A DNA stretch of 63,240 nt from CAZUFB01 sp964619775 (GTDB taxonomy: Bacteria; Actinomycetota; Coriobacteriia; Coriobacteriales; UMGS124). The stretch's first letter is position 1. Each line of letters begins with the position of its first letter. Both the position numbers and the translations under genes were made by a program. This document shows, one piece after another, positions 32,883-41,151 of this stretch. A model generated the notes under the pieces. That model worked only from the letters and a program-made list of their open reading frames with translations, searched no databases and was not told the origin of the DNA. The stretch covers positions 1 to 63,240 of the forward strand of contig CAZUFB010000003.1 in NCBI GenBank assembly GCA_964619775.1, read 5' to 3'.

Positions 32883-33464
32883 GTGCGCCTCACCCTTAAG
32901 AAGATCTGGGGGCACCTGCGCACCATCACCCATCACAAGCTGCTCGTGATGCGCTACTGCTTTCGCGTGGGTCTTTACCGGCAGGGCCTTGCGCACGACC
33001 TGTCGAAATACGCGCCGGTGGAGTTTTGGACGGGGGCGCGTTACTTCCAGGGGTATCGCAGCCCCAACGCGGCCGAACGCATACATAAAGGCTACTCCGA
33101 GGCATGGCTGCATCACAAAGGGCGCAACCGCCACCACTTCGAGTACTGGATCGACATCACGATGAGCTCGGGCAACGCCCTGACGGGCATGCCGATGCCC
33201 ACGCGCTACGTGGTCGAGATGTTCTGCGACCGCATCGCCGCAAGCCGGGTGTACAAGAAGGGGAGCTACACCGACCGCAGCCCTCTGGACTATTACGAGC
33301 TCGAACACAGCGCGGGGCCGGTTCCCATCCATCCTGACAGCGACGCCTTGCTCAGACGCCTGCTGACGCTTTTGGCCGAGCGAGGTGAGGACGAGGCCCT
33401 GCGCGAGGTGCGCGAGACGATCGTCAAGCCGCGCTGGCATACCGGCGAGCACGGGAGGTTTTAA
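32883..33464 (+). CDS. DUF5662 family protein (HD-like, catalase-associated)
   Basis: A 193-residue protein of the DUF5662 family. Histidine and aspartate pairs suggest an HD-type metal site: THHKLLVMRYC, LYRQGLAHDLSKYAP and HHKGRNRHHFEYW, then MPTRYVVEMFCDR and YYELEH. No biochemical role is established. GTG 32883 follows CAGGATATCGAC and begins VRLTLKKIWGHL; an upstream in-frame ATG at 32745 overlaps the -10 box and is less likely. A repeat-like segment begins right after the stop, at 33466. Confidence 0.75.
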   Translation: MRLTLKKIWGHLRTITHHKLLVMRYCFRVGLYRQGLAHDLSKYAPVEFWTGARYFQGYRSPNAAERIHKGYSEAWLHHKGRNRHHFEYWIDITMSSGNALTGMPMPTRYVVEMFCDRIAASRVYKKGSYTDRSPLDYYELEHSAGPVPIHPDSDALLRRLLTLLAERGEDEALREVRETIVKPRWHTGEHGRF

Positions 33465-33465
33465 G

Positions 33466-33500
33466 GCAACCCGCGCAATTGCCGAGCAGGGCGTGCGGAG
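33466..33500 (+). repeat. Palindrome-related half element (copy G)
   Basis: The sequence CCGCGCAATTGCCGAGCAGG continues with GCGTGCG. It begins right after the DUF5662 stop. A close match follows the mog stop at 62044 (CCGCGGGATTGCCGAGCAGA then GCGCGCG). Both resemble the right arm of the element at 36431, but no second arm is clear here. Confidence 0.5.
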
Positions 33501-33721
33501 GGGCGATGCTGCAAAGGGCTTTCCCTGCGTTGCCCGCCATGGGTACATCCTTCGGTTGTTGCCGCTTCCAACAGGTGTTTTTCAGCTGTTGCGCAAAAGC
33601 GTATGGTTGGCGCGGTGTCGAAAGTCCACCCCGGCGTCAAAGCTGGGTGTGTCGAGACCTGCGACGCCGTGCGCCGCAAAGACGTGTGCGCACTGCCTAT
33701 CGACCCAGGAGGGGAACACCT

Positions 33722-36409
33722 ATGAGCGAGACCAACCTGTCGCGCCGCACGTTCGTTCAGACCGCTGCGGTTGGCACAGTGGGCACGGCTGTGCTGGCGA
33801 CCGCGGGTGCCGCGTTTGCCAACGAGTCGGTCGACGCCGGCCAACCGTCTGAAGGAAACGCTGCGTCGGACCCTGCGGTGACGTCTTCGTCGGCGGTGAA
33901 GACCGTGGAGGGCGATACCACCTACGGTACTTACCTCAACCCCCAACAGGACGCCGAGACCTACACCACCGACTACAGCGCGCTGTTCTCCCCGCTTCAA
34001 ATCGGTAGCCGCACGCTGGCGAATCGTATCGTGAAGAGCGCTGCCGGTTCGGAGACGCAGACCGACTCGCTGTGGCCCAGCGACACCGCGCTGCGCTTCT
34101 ACGAGCAGTTCGCCCAAGGCGGCGTGGGTATGATCGACTATGAGTCCTCCAATGTCCTACCGACGACAGAAGGCGGCGTGGGTATGGCCGGCGTTTCGGA
34201 GTCCCCCGACGGCGAGATCTCCGCGGAGTCGGGTGGCGAAATAAGCATGATCTCGCTCGACCTGAGCACCGATGACGGCATCGCTGCCCACCAGGCCATC
34301 GCCGACGACCTCCACCAGTTCGGCACCGTCGTCATCGCGCAGGTTTTCGACATGACGATGGCAACCGGCTCCGCATCTACGCACGTGTATCCCAGCGACC
34401 TTGAGACGAGCTTCAGCAACGGCCACATGCAGACCACCGAGGAGGTCCAAGCCGAAATCCAGGCCATCATCGACGCCATCGAGCGCTACCACAAGGCCGG
34501 GTTCGACGGCGTGGAGCTCAACGCCTCGTGCAACCACTATTTCTCGACGTACCTGTCACGCTACATCAACGACGAACGCGATGACCAGTACAGCGGCGCC
34601 TCGCTCGAAAACCGTGCCCGTGTGCTGACCGAGATTATCTCGGGCGCCCGTGAGAGGATTCAGGACGACGGATTCATAATCCAGGTTCTCTACAGCGGCG
34701 TCGAGGAGTGCATCGACGAGTTGGGGGCCGACAACGGCTGCACCACCGTCGAAGAGGCCTGCGAGTTCGCAAAGCTATTCGAGGCGGCGGGTGCCAGCTC
34801 CTTGCATATTCGTTCCGAGGCGTATGGCCACCACTGCGCCGGCTTCATGCCCGACGTGCTGCACATCAACGAGCACGGTGACACGGGGTACGGCACGGTC
34901 GTGGACTACGGCAAGCATTTCTGCGGCGCGGTCGACGGCTCGCACGACGGTTACGGAGGTCTAATCGAGGTCGCTGCCAAGATCAAGGAAGGCGTGGACA
35001 TCCCTGTCGGCGTGGTCGGCTCGATGGACCCGCGCATGGCTCCCGACCTGATAGACGGCGCCATCCGCGACGGTAAGATAGACTTCATTCTCGTGACGCG
35101 GTCTCTTTTGGCAGACCCGCAGATGCCCAACAAGTTGCGCGAGGGGCGTCGCGACGAGTGTGCCCCCTGCACGCACTGCATGACCTGCTTTGTGGCTCCT
35201 TACGACTTCGGCGTGCCCATGTACTGCCGCGTGAACCCCGCCATCACGCGCGCCTACACCGAGGACATGCCCGAGGGGTACGACCCGCTGCCTGCCGACG
35301 AGCCCAAACGCGTGATGGTCGTCGGCGGAGGCCCCGCTGGCATGGAGGCGGCCCGCATCGCCGCCCAGCGCGGCCACAGCGTCTCTCTCTATGAGAAGAG
35401 CTCCGAACTCGGCGGGCTCATGGGTTTGGTCGCACGCGTCAAGGGCACGCACGAGAAGGTGGAGGCGCACAAGGAGTGGCTTGTCAACCAGCTCGACCAG
35501 TACGGAGTGGACGTCGTCACAGGGCAGGAGGTCACCGCCGGCCTCGTCGAGGACGAGTCCCCCGACGTCGTGATCGTGGCGACCGGCGGCGCCTGCACGC
35601 TGCCCGACGTGCCCGGCATCGAAGACTGCAATCCGCTCACGTTCGAGTCGATGTATGCTGCGCAGCTTGCAGGCGAGGCCGTTGCGACGGGTGACCGCGT
35701 GGCGATTATCGGCGCACAGTTCCAGGCGTGCACGTTGGCGCTCGACCTGGTGCGCCAGGGAAAGACGGTGACCATGCTCAACACGGGGTCCAAGGACTCG
35801 TTCTTCATGAACGCGCCCACCTGGCCGCGTCTGATGGGCAAGAAGTGGCTGCTTTCCAAGGGTATGCGCCTTTATAGCAACTGCGTGTTGCAACAGGCCG
35901 AGCCGGGCAAGCTCACTTTCCAGACCGAATACGGGACGACCAACACTCTCGAGTTTGATACGCTTATCGTTGCCGAGCCCATGGTGGAGAACCGGGCGCT
36001 GTACGACGAAGTGTCGCCCCTGTGCGACGAGGTTTACGCGGTGGGTGACTGCTACAGCCCGAACACCATCGCCAACGCCACGGCGCGCGCCAACATCGTT
36101 GCCCGGCGGGCCGGCAGCGGGACCGTCCAGGAGGAAACCGTTCAGGTTGAGGGCGACGAAGTGTACACTGCTTCGGCGGTGGGCATCGGCGACGTCATCG
36201 TGACCCTCGGCATCTCGGACGGGGCAATCGTGGACGCGTCGGTCGACACCTCCAACGAGACTGCCGGTATCGGGCGCGACCTGGGCGAGGAGTTTTCCCG
36301 ACAGATCGTCGAGCAGGGTGCCATCGACGCCGTGTCCGGCGCGACCGTCACCTCGATGGCGGTTCAGGAGGCTTTAGCCGACTGCCTGGCTCAGGCTGGC
36401 CTGGCTTAA
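33722..36409 (+). CDS. Tat-exported OYE-like FMN/Fe-S/FAD reductase with FMN_bind domain
   Basis: An 895-residue exported flavoprotein. Residues 1-37 are a Tat signal (LSRRTFVQTAAVGTVG ending AAFANE). Residues about 85-460 form an Old Yellow Enzyme/2,4-dienoyl-CoA reductase TIM barrel (SPLQIGSRTLANRIVKSAAG, GFDGVELNASCNHY). A Cys cluster (CAPCTHCMTCF...YCRVNP) binds 4Fe-4S. An FAD/NAD(P) domain follows (VMVVGGGPAGMEAARIA, VYAVGDCYSP). The C-terminus is an FMN_bind domain with the flavinylation motif DAVSGATVTS, where a threonine would be covalently linked to FMN. It therefore can relay electrons from the membrane to an extracellular acceptor, identity unknown. ATG 33722 follows AGGAGGGGAACACCT. 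A LysR gene lies downstream. Confidence 0.92.
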   Translation: MSETNLSRRTFVQTAAVGTVGTAVLATAGAAFANESVDAGQPSEGNAASDPAVTSSSAVKTVEGDTTYGTYLNPQQDAETYTTDYSALFSPLQIGSRTLANRIVKSAAGSETQTDSLWPSDTALRFYEQFAQGGVGMIDYESSNVLPTTEGGVGMAGVSESPDGEISAESGGEISMISLDLSTDDGIAAHQAIADDLHQFGTVVIAQVFDMTMATGSASTHVYPSDLETSFSNGHMQTTEEVQAEIQAIIDAIERYHKAGFDGVELNASCNHYFSTYLSRYINDERDDQYSGASLENRARVLTEIISGARERIQDDGFIIQVLYSGVEECIDELGADNGCTTVEEACEFAKLFEAAGASSLHIRSEAYGHHCAGFMPDVLHINEHGDTGYGTVVDYGKHFCGAVDGSHDGYGGLIEVAAKIKEGVDIPVGVVGSMDPRMAPDLIDGAIRDGKIDFILVTRSLLADPQMPNKLREGRRDECAPCTHCMTCFVAPYDFGVPMYCRVNPAITRAYTEDMPEGYDPLPADEPKRVMVVGGGPAGMEAARIAAQRGHSVSLYEKSSELGGLMGLVARVKGTHEKVEAHKEWLVNQLDQYGVDVVTGQEVTAGLVEDESPDVVIVATGGACTLPDVPGIEDCNPLTFESMYAAQLAGEAVATGDRVAIIGAQFQACTLALDLVRQGKTVTMLNTGSKDSFFMNAPTWPRLMGKKWLLSKGMRLYSNCVLQQAEPGKLTFQTEYGTTNTLEFDTLIVAEPMVENRALYDEVSPLCDEVYAVGDCYSPNTIANATARANIVARRAGSGTVQEETVQVEGDEVYTASAVGIGDVIVTLGISDGAIVDASVDTSNETAGIGRDLGEEFSRQIVEQGAIDAVSGATVTSMAVQEALADCLAQAGLA

Positions 36410-36430
36410 CCGTCCAGCTCGCGGCGCCTC

Positions 36431-36530
36431 ATGGCAGTCTGCAAAAACGTCAAGCGTCGTTGAGCTCGGGCTCGCGTACCCCTTGTGTGCGTCGTCCCGT
36501 GCCTTGCTCGACCGTTCCGCGGACTGCCAT
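36431..36530. repeat. 100-bp palindromic element (family 1, copy E)
   Basis: ATGGCAGTCTGCAAAAACG opens the left arm and the reverse complement of the right arm opens ATGGCAGTCCGCGGAACG. The centre carries CCCCTTG as in copy A at 435-531, and the two copies align end to end. It begins 21 bases after the stop of the OYE-like gene. It occupies the gap 36410-36565 together with unpaired flanks. Confidence 0.75.
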
Positions 36531-36565
36531 AAGCCGGCATTCCGCACGGTCTTCCCGTTTTCCCC

Positions 36566-36665
36566 NNNNNNNNNNNNNNNNNNNNNNNNNNNNNNNNNNN
36601 NNNNNNNNNNNNNNNNNNNNNNNNNNNNNNNNNNNNNNNNNNNNNNNNNNNNNNNNNNNNNNNNN
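36566..36665. other. 100-N scaffold gap
   Basis: A run of exactly 100 N between palindrome E and the LysR gene. The flanks are not duplicates of each other, so the missing length is unknown. The upstream regulatory region of the LysR gene is therefore incomplete. Confidence 0.95.
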
Positions 36666-36721
36666 CGGGCGCACGGGCGCACGGGCGTGCGGGAGCGGGG
36701 CGCAAGGGGACGGTGGGGACG

Positions 36722-37621
36722 ATGGAGATCCGCGACATACGATATTTTCTCGCCGCCTGCGAGCACGGGACCATGAGCGCCGCGGCGGAGGCGCTCTACA
36801 TTTCTCAGCAGGCGCTCTCCAAATCGGTTCGCAAGCTCGAGGCGTTTTTAGGTGTCACGCTGTTTGAGCGCAGCGTGCATGGCGTCGAGCCTACCGAGTG
36901 CGCCCGCGAACTCGTACCGTGCGCGCAGCGCGTGGTGCGGGAGTACGACGAGATGGCGGCTCTGGCGGCGACGATGCGGGACCGCGGCATGACGCATCTG
37001 GTGAGGATGGGATTTGCCTGCGGGTGCTTCAACCGGTACAACCCCGTTTCGACCGACGACATAGCGGCGTTCGGTGAGTTTAACCCCGACATCGAGCTCA
37101 GCATCAGCGAGTGCGGGCCTGCCGAGCAGGTTGCCCTTCTGCTCGACGGCCGTATCGATGTCGCCTACATGGTCGGCGCGGTCGATGACGCCTGTCTTGC
37201 GGCTCGGTTCGTGTGCAGGGAGAAGAGCTTCCTTATCATGAGCGAGCATCACCCGCTCGCCTCTTATGACCGGCTTGAGATGAACGACCTTGCAGGATGC
37301 GCGGTGCTCATCCCTTCCGAGTTCAAGGCGGGCCGTTTTGGCGAGCGCACCCAGGTGGTTGCGGGTTTTGCGGGGGCTGACGTCGAGATGCGTTTCTTCG
37401 ACGGTGCTTTCGCCCACATCGTCGAGCGCGTTCGTATGAACGAGGGCATCTGGTGCGCGGGAGAGTCGTTCTGCCGTTCGGTCGATTCCGCGGGCCTCGT
37501 TTTCAAACCGCACCCGAACCCTGCGGTGACCTCCGACCACTACCTGGTCTACAAGCGGGACGCTGAAAAGTCGCCGGCCCTGAGGCGTGTGCTCGACTAC
37601 TTCGCCCCGTGCAGGCGATAG
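36722..37621 (+). CDS. LysR-family transcriptional regulator
   Basis: A 299-residue LysR protein. The N-terminal helix-turn-helix reads MSAAAEALYISQQALSKSVRKLEAFLG in its order (ALYISQQALSKSVRKLE is the recognition part). The effector domain follows the usual two-lobe layout, ending in PALRRVLDYFAP. ATG 36722 begins MEIRDIRYFLAAC. Its target is probably the neighbouring OYE-like flavoprotein or the alkaline phosphatase, by position only. The promoter region is interrupted by the scaffold gap. The effector cannot be inferred. Confidence 0.9.
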   Translation: MEIRDIRYFLAACEHGTMSAAAEALYISQQALSKSVRKLEAFLGVTLFERSVHGVEPTECARELVPCAQRVVREYDEMAALAATMRDRGMTHLVRMGFACGCFNRYNPVSTDDIAAFGEFNPDIELSISECGPAEQVALLLDGRIDVAYMVGAVDDACLAARFVCREKSFLIMSEHHPLASYDRLEMNDLAGCAVLIPSEFKAGRFGERTQVVAGFAGADVEMRFFDGAFAHIVERVRMNEGIWCAGESFCRSVDSAGLVFKPHPNPAVTSDHYLVYKRDAEKSPALRRVLDYFAPCRR

Positions 37622-37857
37622 TTTCGGTTGCGTCCTTTCTGCCGTTCGCACCGGTTCTTACCTCGTATTTTACGGCCTCCTGATGTTTGCCTGCCCCGCT
37701 TTACGCGAGCCTTGCCCGGCCTTACCCATCGCTTGCCGCGTCTTGCCCAAAGCGGGGGCGCTCCTTCTTCAGAATGGGTCCCGTTCCACGTGAGCTCCGG
37801 AAAGGCCGGGGCCAGGACCGGAGACGATGGTTTCCGGATGAAGGAGGACTTTCTTTT

Positions 37858-39399
37858 ATGGAAAGCGTCAACAGCATTTCTCGCCGCAACTTCCTCAAGG
37901 CCGCCGGCGCCACTGCCGCCATCGGTGCGATGGCCGCCTCCGCCACCGGCGCGCTGGCCGACGAGGACGTCGAGGCATCGGCCGCCGCGCCCAAGTACAT
38001 CTTCCTGTTCATCGGCGACGGCATGGGCAACGAGCAGGTTCAGGTCACGAGCTTCTACAAAGGCACGACCGAGAACGGTGGAGCCGTCGTCTCCTCGCCG
38101 CTGAGTTTCATGGAGTTCCCGCACACCGCGAGCGTGACCACCTACGACTCCACGTCGTTCTGCCCCGACTCGGCCTCCACGGCCACCTCGATCGCCACAG
38201 GCTACAAGACCCAGTCCGGCACCATTAACATGGACCCCGAGACCCTCTCCGTTCCCTACGAGACCATCGCCGAAAAGCTCCACAGCCAAAAGGGCTGGAA
38301 GATCGGCGTGCTCACCACGGTCAACATGAACCATGCCACGCCAGCCGCCTTCTATGCGCACCAGGCCAGTCGAAACAGCTACTATGCCATTGGGGAGGAG
38401 CTGGCCGCCTCGGGCTTCGAGTACTTTGCGGGCGGCGCCTTCCTGTCTCCGACCGGCGAGGAGGAAGATCAGACCGACATCCTCGAGGTCGCCGCGAACG
38501 CCGGCTATACCGTCGCGACCACCCAGGCCGACGCCGAGGCCCTGCAACCCGGCGCAGGCAACGTTCTGATTGTCAGCGAGGTCGTCGCCGACGGCGGCTC
38601 CATGAGCTACGACATGGACCGCGCCGAGGGCGAGTGGGCTCTCAGCGACTATGTCCAGAAGGGCATTGACATGCTTTCCGACGCCGAGAACGGCTTCTTC
38701 ATGATGGCCGAGTCCGGCAAGATCGACTGGGCCTGCCATGCCAACGACGCCGCCGCCTGCGTGGGCGACGTCCTCGAGATGGGCAACGCCGTCGCGGTCG
38801 CCGTGGACTTCTACAACGAGCATCCCGAGGAGACCCTGATCCTGGTGACCGCCGACCACGAGACCGGCGGCCTGGGCATCGGCTACAAGACCACCAACTA
38901 CGACACCTTCCTGCCCAACCTGGCGCAGCAGACCGTTTCATATGCCAAGTTCGACAGCGACTACGTCGAGGGCTACATCGAGAACCAGACCGCCTTCGAG
39001 GACGCGCTGGTCGACGTCAAGGCCTGCTTCGGCCTGATGGCCGCCGACGACGCCGACGCAGCCGATGCCGACCCGGCGGGCGAGAACGGCTCCCTCGTCA
39101 TGACCGACTACGAGCTCGAGCAGCTCCGGGCCGCCTACCAGCGCACCCTTGAGACAGGCTCCGGCTCCCAGGACGAGATGACGCAGGAGGACTACGAGCT
39201 CTACGGTACCTACCAGCCCTTCAGCATGTGCCTCTGCCACATCCTCAACCACAAGTCGGGCCTCGACCACACCACCTACGCCCACACCGGCGCCCCGGTG
39301 AACATCTACGCCGTCGGCTGCGGCAGCGAGCTTTTCGACGGCGCGATCGACAACACCGAGATCTACACCAAGCTGGCACAGCTCACCGGCGTCGAGTAG
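37858..39399 (+). CDS. phoA: Tat-exported alkaline phosphatase
   Basis: A 513-residue alkaline phosphatase. A Tat signal (SISRRNFLKAAGATAA to GALADE) directs folded export with metals in place. The metal site begins at FIGDGMGNEQV, the phosphorylated serine is in CPDSASTATSIATGY, further ligands lie in MAESGKIDWACHANDAA and TADHETGGLG, and the last histidine in YAHTGAPVNIYA. It releases phosphate from extracellular phosphomonoesters. An insertion of about 45 residues (ADDADAADADPAGENG region) separates the last metal ligand segments. ATG 37858 follows AAGGAGGACT. A hairpin terminator follows. No PhoB box was recognised. Confidence 0.93.
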   Translation: MESVNSISRRNFLKAAGATAAIGAMAASATGALADEDVEASAAAPKYIFLFIGDGMGNEQVQVTSFYKGTTENGGAVVSSPLSFMEFPHTASVTTYDSTSFCPDSASTATSIATGYKTQSGTINMDPETLSVPYETIAEKLHSQKGWKIGVLTTVNMNHATPAAFYAHQASRNSYYAIGEELAASGFEYFAGGAFLSPTGEEEDQTDILEVAANAGYTVATTQADAEALQPGAGNVLIVSEVVADGGSMSYDMDRAEGEWALSDYVQKGIDMLSDAENGFFMMAESGKIDWACHANDAAACVGDVLEMGNAVAVAVDFYNEHPEETLILVTADHETGGLGIGYKTTNYDTFLPNLAQQTVSYAKFDSDYVEGYIENQTAFEDALVDVKACFGLMAADDADAADADPAGENGSLVMTDYELEQLRAAYQRTLETGSGSQDEMTQEDYELYGTYQPFSMCLCHILNHKSGLDHTTYAHTGAPVNIYAVGCGSELFDGAIDNTEIYTKLAQLTGVE

Positions 39400-39452
39400 G
39401 ACAGCCGTACACGCCGGGCCGCAGCCGACGGGAGGGTCCGGCCGCTCGAAGG

Positions 39453-39494
39453 GGCGCCTCTGCGGGATTGGGCAGGTCCCTCGGAGGCGCCTTT
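39453..39494 (+). terminator. Terminator after phoA
   Basis: GGCGCCTC pairs with GAGGCGCC across a 23-base loop and is followed by TTTGCG. It lies 54 bases past the phoA stop. Confidence 0.65.
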
Positions 39495-39596
39495 GCGTAT
39501 CGTGGAGACGCATGCGGGCCGACGGTTCGCATGACCAGGGCATCCGAGCCGTCCGGCAGTTCCGGCCGGCGGTTTCGCCGAGAAGGGGTGCGCCGC

Positions 39597-40889
39597 CTAT
39601 GCCCCGGCCTCCGCGCCGACGTGCGCCTTGCTGGCGGTTCTGATCTCCTCCAGGTTGCGCAGGGCGGCGTCGGAGAGGCCGTCGGTCGGGAATCCCGCGA
39701 CGATGGCGAAGTTCACCCGTGCGTCGCACAGCGCGCCGAGGCGGTCTTGGACCGCATGGGAGCGCCGGGCTGCCTCGACGGCCACAGGTCCGAGCAGGTC
39801 GGCGAGGTGCTCGGCGGTGTAACGGACGCGCTTGGCGTCCTTGCGCAGGTCGTGGGTCGCCTCGGCGTCCGCAAGGTCGACGCGGTCGAGGTTCTTTTCG
39901 AGGGAGTCGGCCATCTCGGCGAAGCGGCGGCGCAGCCGGTCGGGCGAAAGGCCGTTGCGGGCGACCTGGTTCTTCCAGCATACGCCGTGGAGGTTGGCAC
40001 GCGCCCGTTCCACAGCTCCCGCAACCTTGGGGCAATCGAGGGCCGCGGCGACCCGTGCCTGCTCCCCGCCGCGCAGAAGGGAGCAGGCGGCAAGCAGGTC
40101 GGCCGCCGGGGCGTCGAGTGCCGCGACCTGCTGCGCGAGTACGTCGAGCTCGCGCAGGCGGCTTGTCTGCAGCACGACGGCGCGCAGGTCGTGCTGAACC
40201 TCCTTTGCCTGGTGCTTCTTGACGAACGGCGCACAGAACTCCGCAAGGCTGCGCAGCGTGCGGATGGAGATGCGAAGCCGGTGAAGGGCCTCGACATCCC
40301 CGGGGTCGCGCAGGAAAGCCTCAAGGTGGAAAGCCACGTTGTCGGCGTGTTCGGCAAGCACGCCTTCGAGCACGCAGAGCGTGTCCCACCTCTTGGCGTG
40401 CGGTCCCTGCATGAACCAAAGCAGGCGGCAGGGCGGCTTGCGGTTCTTAGCGGTAGACGGGTCGAACCCGTCGGGTAGCTCAAGGGCCGCGACCGCGCCG
40501 GTCGAGAAGGCCAGCCGCACGCCGCTCAGCCGCTCGACCAGGTCTTCTATGAACGGGTTGTGTCCCACGGCGACGATGCAGGGGGCGTCGGATTCTGCGA
40601 CCTCGTGCAGGAACGCACCGGCATCCTGGTCGCCGAGGCTCGAGCGGGTGCGGAGCTCGGGTGTTTCGAGCACGTGCGCCGCCTCTTCGGCGGTCTGGCG
40701 CGCCCGGACAGCCGGGCTCGTCCAGACGCACGGCGTGCCCGGCCCTTCCTGCAGCAGCGCGAACGATTTTGGGAACTGCGCCGCAAGCGCCCGGGCACCG
40801 CCGGGCGTGAGCCTGCGCTGGCTGTCTTCCAGGCCCTCGGAGCGCCTCTCGGCCTTGCCGTGCCGTACGAGAACCAACGTCCGCGCCAT
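39597..40889 (-). CDS. SixA-CHAD fusion protein
   Basis: A 430-residue protein joining two domains. Residues 1-150 are a SixA histidine phosphatase: LVLVRHGKAE carries the catalytic RHG, WTSPAVRARQTAE the second arginine, and VAVGHNPFIEDL the second histidine. Residues about 190-430 are a CHAD domain, with the paired helices EALHRLRISIRTLRSL and ATHDLRKDAKRVRYTAEHL carrying the conserved His, Arg and Lys residues that bind polyphosphate. A phosphatase coupled to polyphosphate binding suggests a role in phosphate or polyphosphate homeostasis, near the alkaline phosphatase gene. ATG 40889 follows GAAAGGCGG. It is convergent with phoA. Confidence 0.9.
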   Translation of the reverse strand: MARTLVLVRHGKAERRSEGLEDSQRRLTPGGARALAAQFPKSFALLQEGPGTPCVWTSPAVRARQTAEEAAHVLETPELRTRSSLGDQDAGAFLHEVAESDAPCIVAVGHNPFIEDLVERLSGVRLAFSTGAVAALELPDGFDPSTAKNRKPPCRLLWFMQGPHAKRWDTLCVLEGVLAEHADNVAFHLEAFLRDPGDVEALHRLRISIRTLRSLAEFCAPFVKKHQAKEVQHDLRAVVLQTSRLRELDVLAQQVAALDAPAADLLAACSLLRGGEQARVAAALDCPKVAGAVERARANLHGVCWKNQVARNGLSPDRLRRRFAEMADSLEKNLDRVDLADAEATHDLRKDAKRVRYTAEHLADLLGPVAVEAARRSHAVQDRLGALCDARVNFAIVAGFPTDGLSDAALRNLEEIRTASKAHVGAEAGA

Positions 40890-41151
40890 TTTGCCGAAAC
40901 CGCCTTTCTGCGTCCGGGTGCGATTAGGGGATTGTACCCGCGCTCCCGTGAGCCATGCGGCAGGGTCACAGGCGCGGCCATATAGTGTTTTGCCTGGTCG
41001 TAAGTCCGGCGTGCGCATACCGGTCAAAAAAGCCCGGTGCTTTCCCATAAACCGAACACATGTACGCGTCGTTGACGCGCTACCATAGGAACGGCGACTG
41101 CAGTGGATGCGGCGCGCGGGTCGTTCAAGGAAGGCGGGAGCTGTGGGGGCA

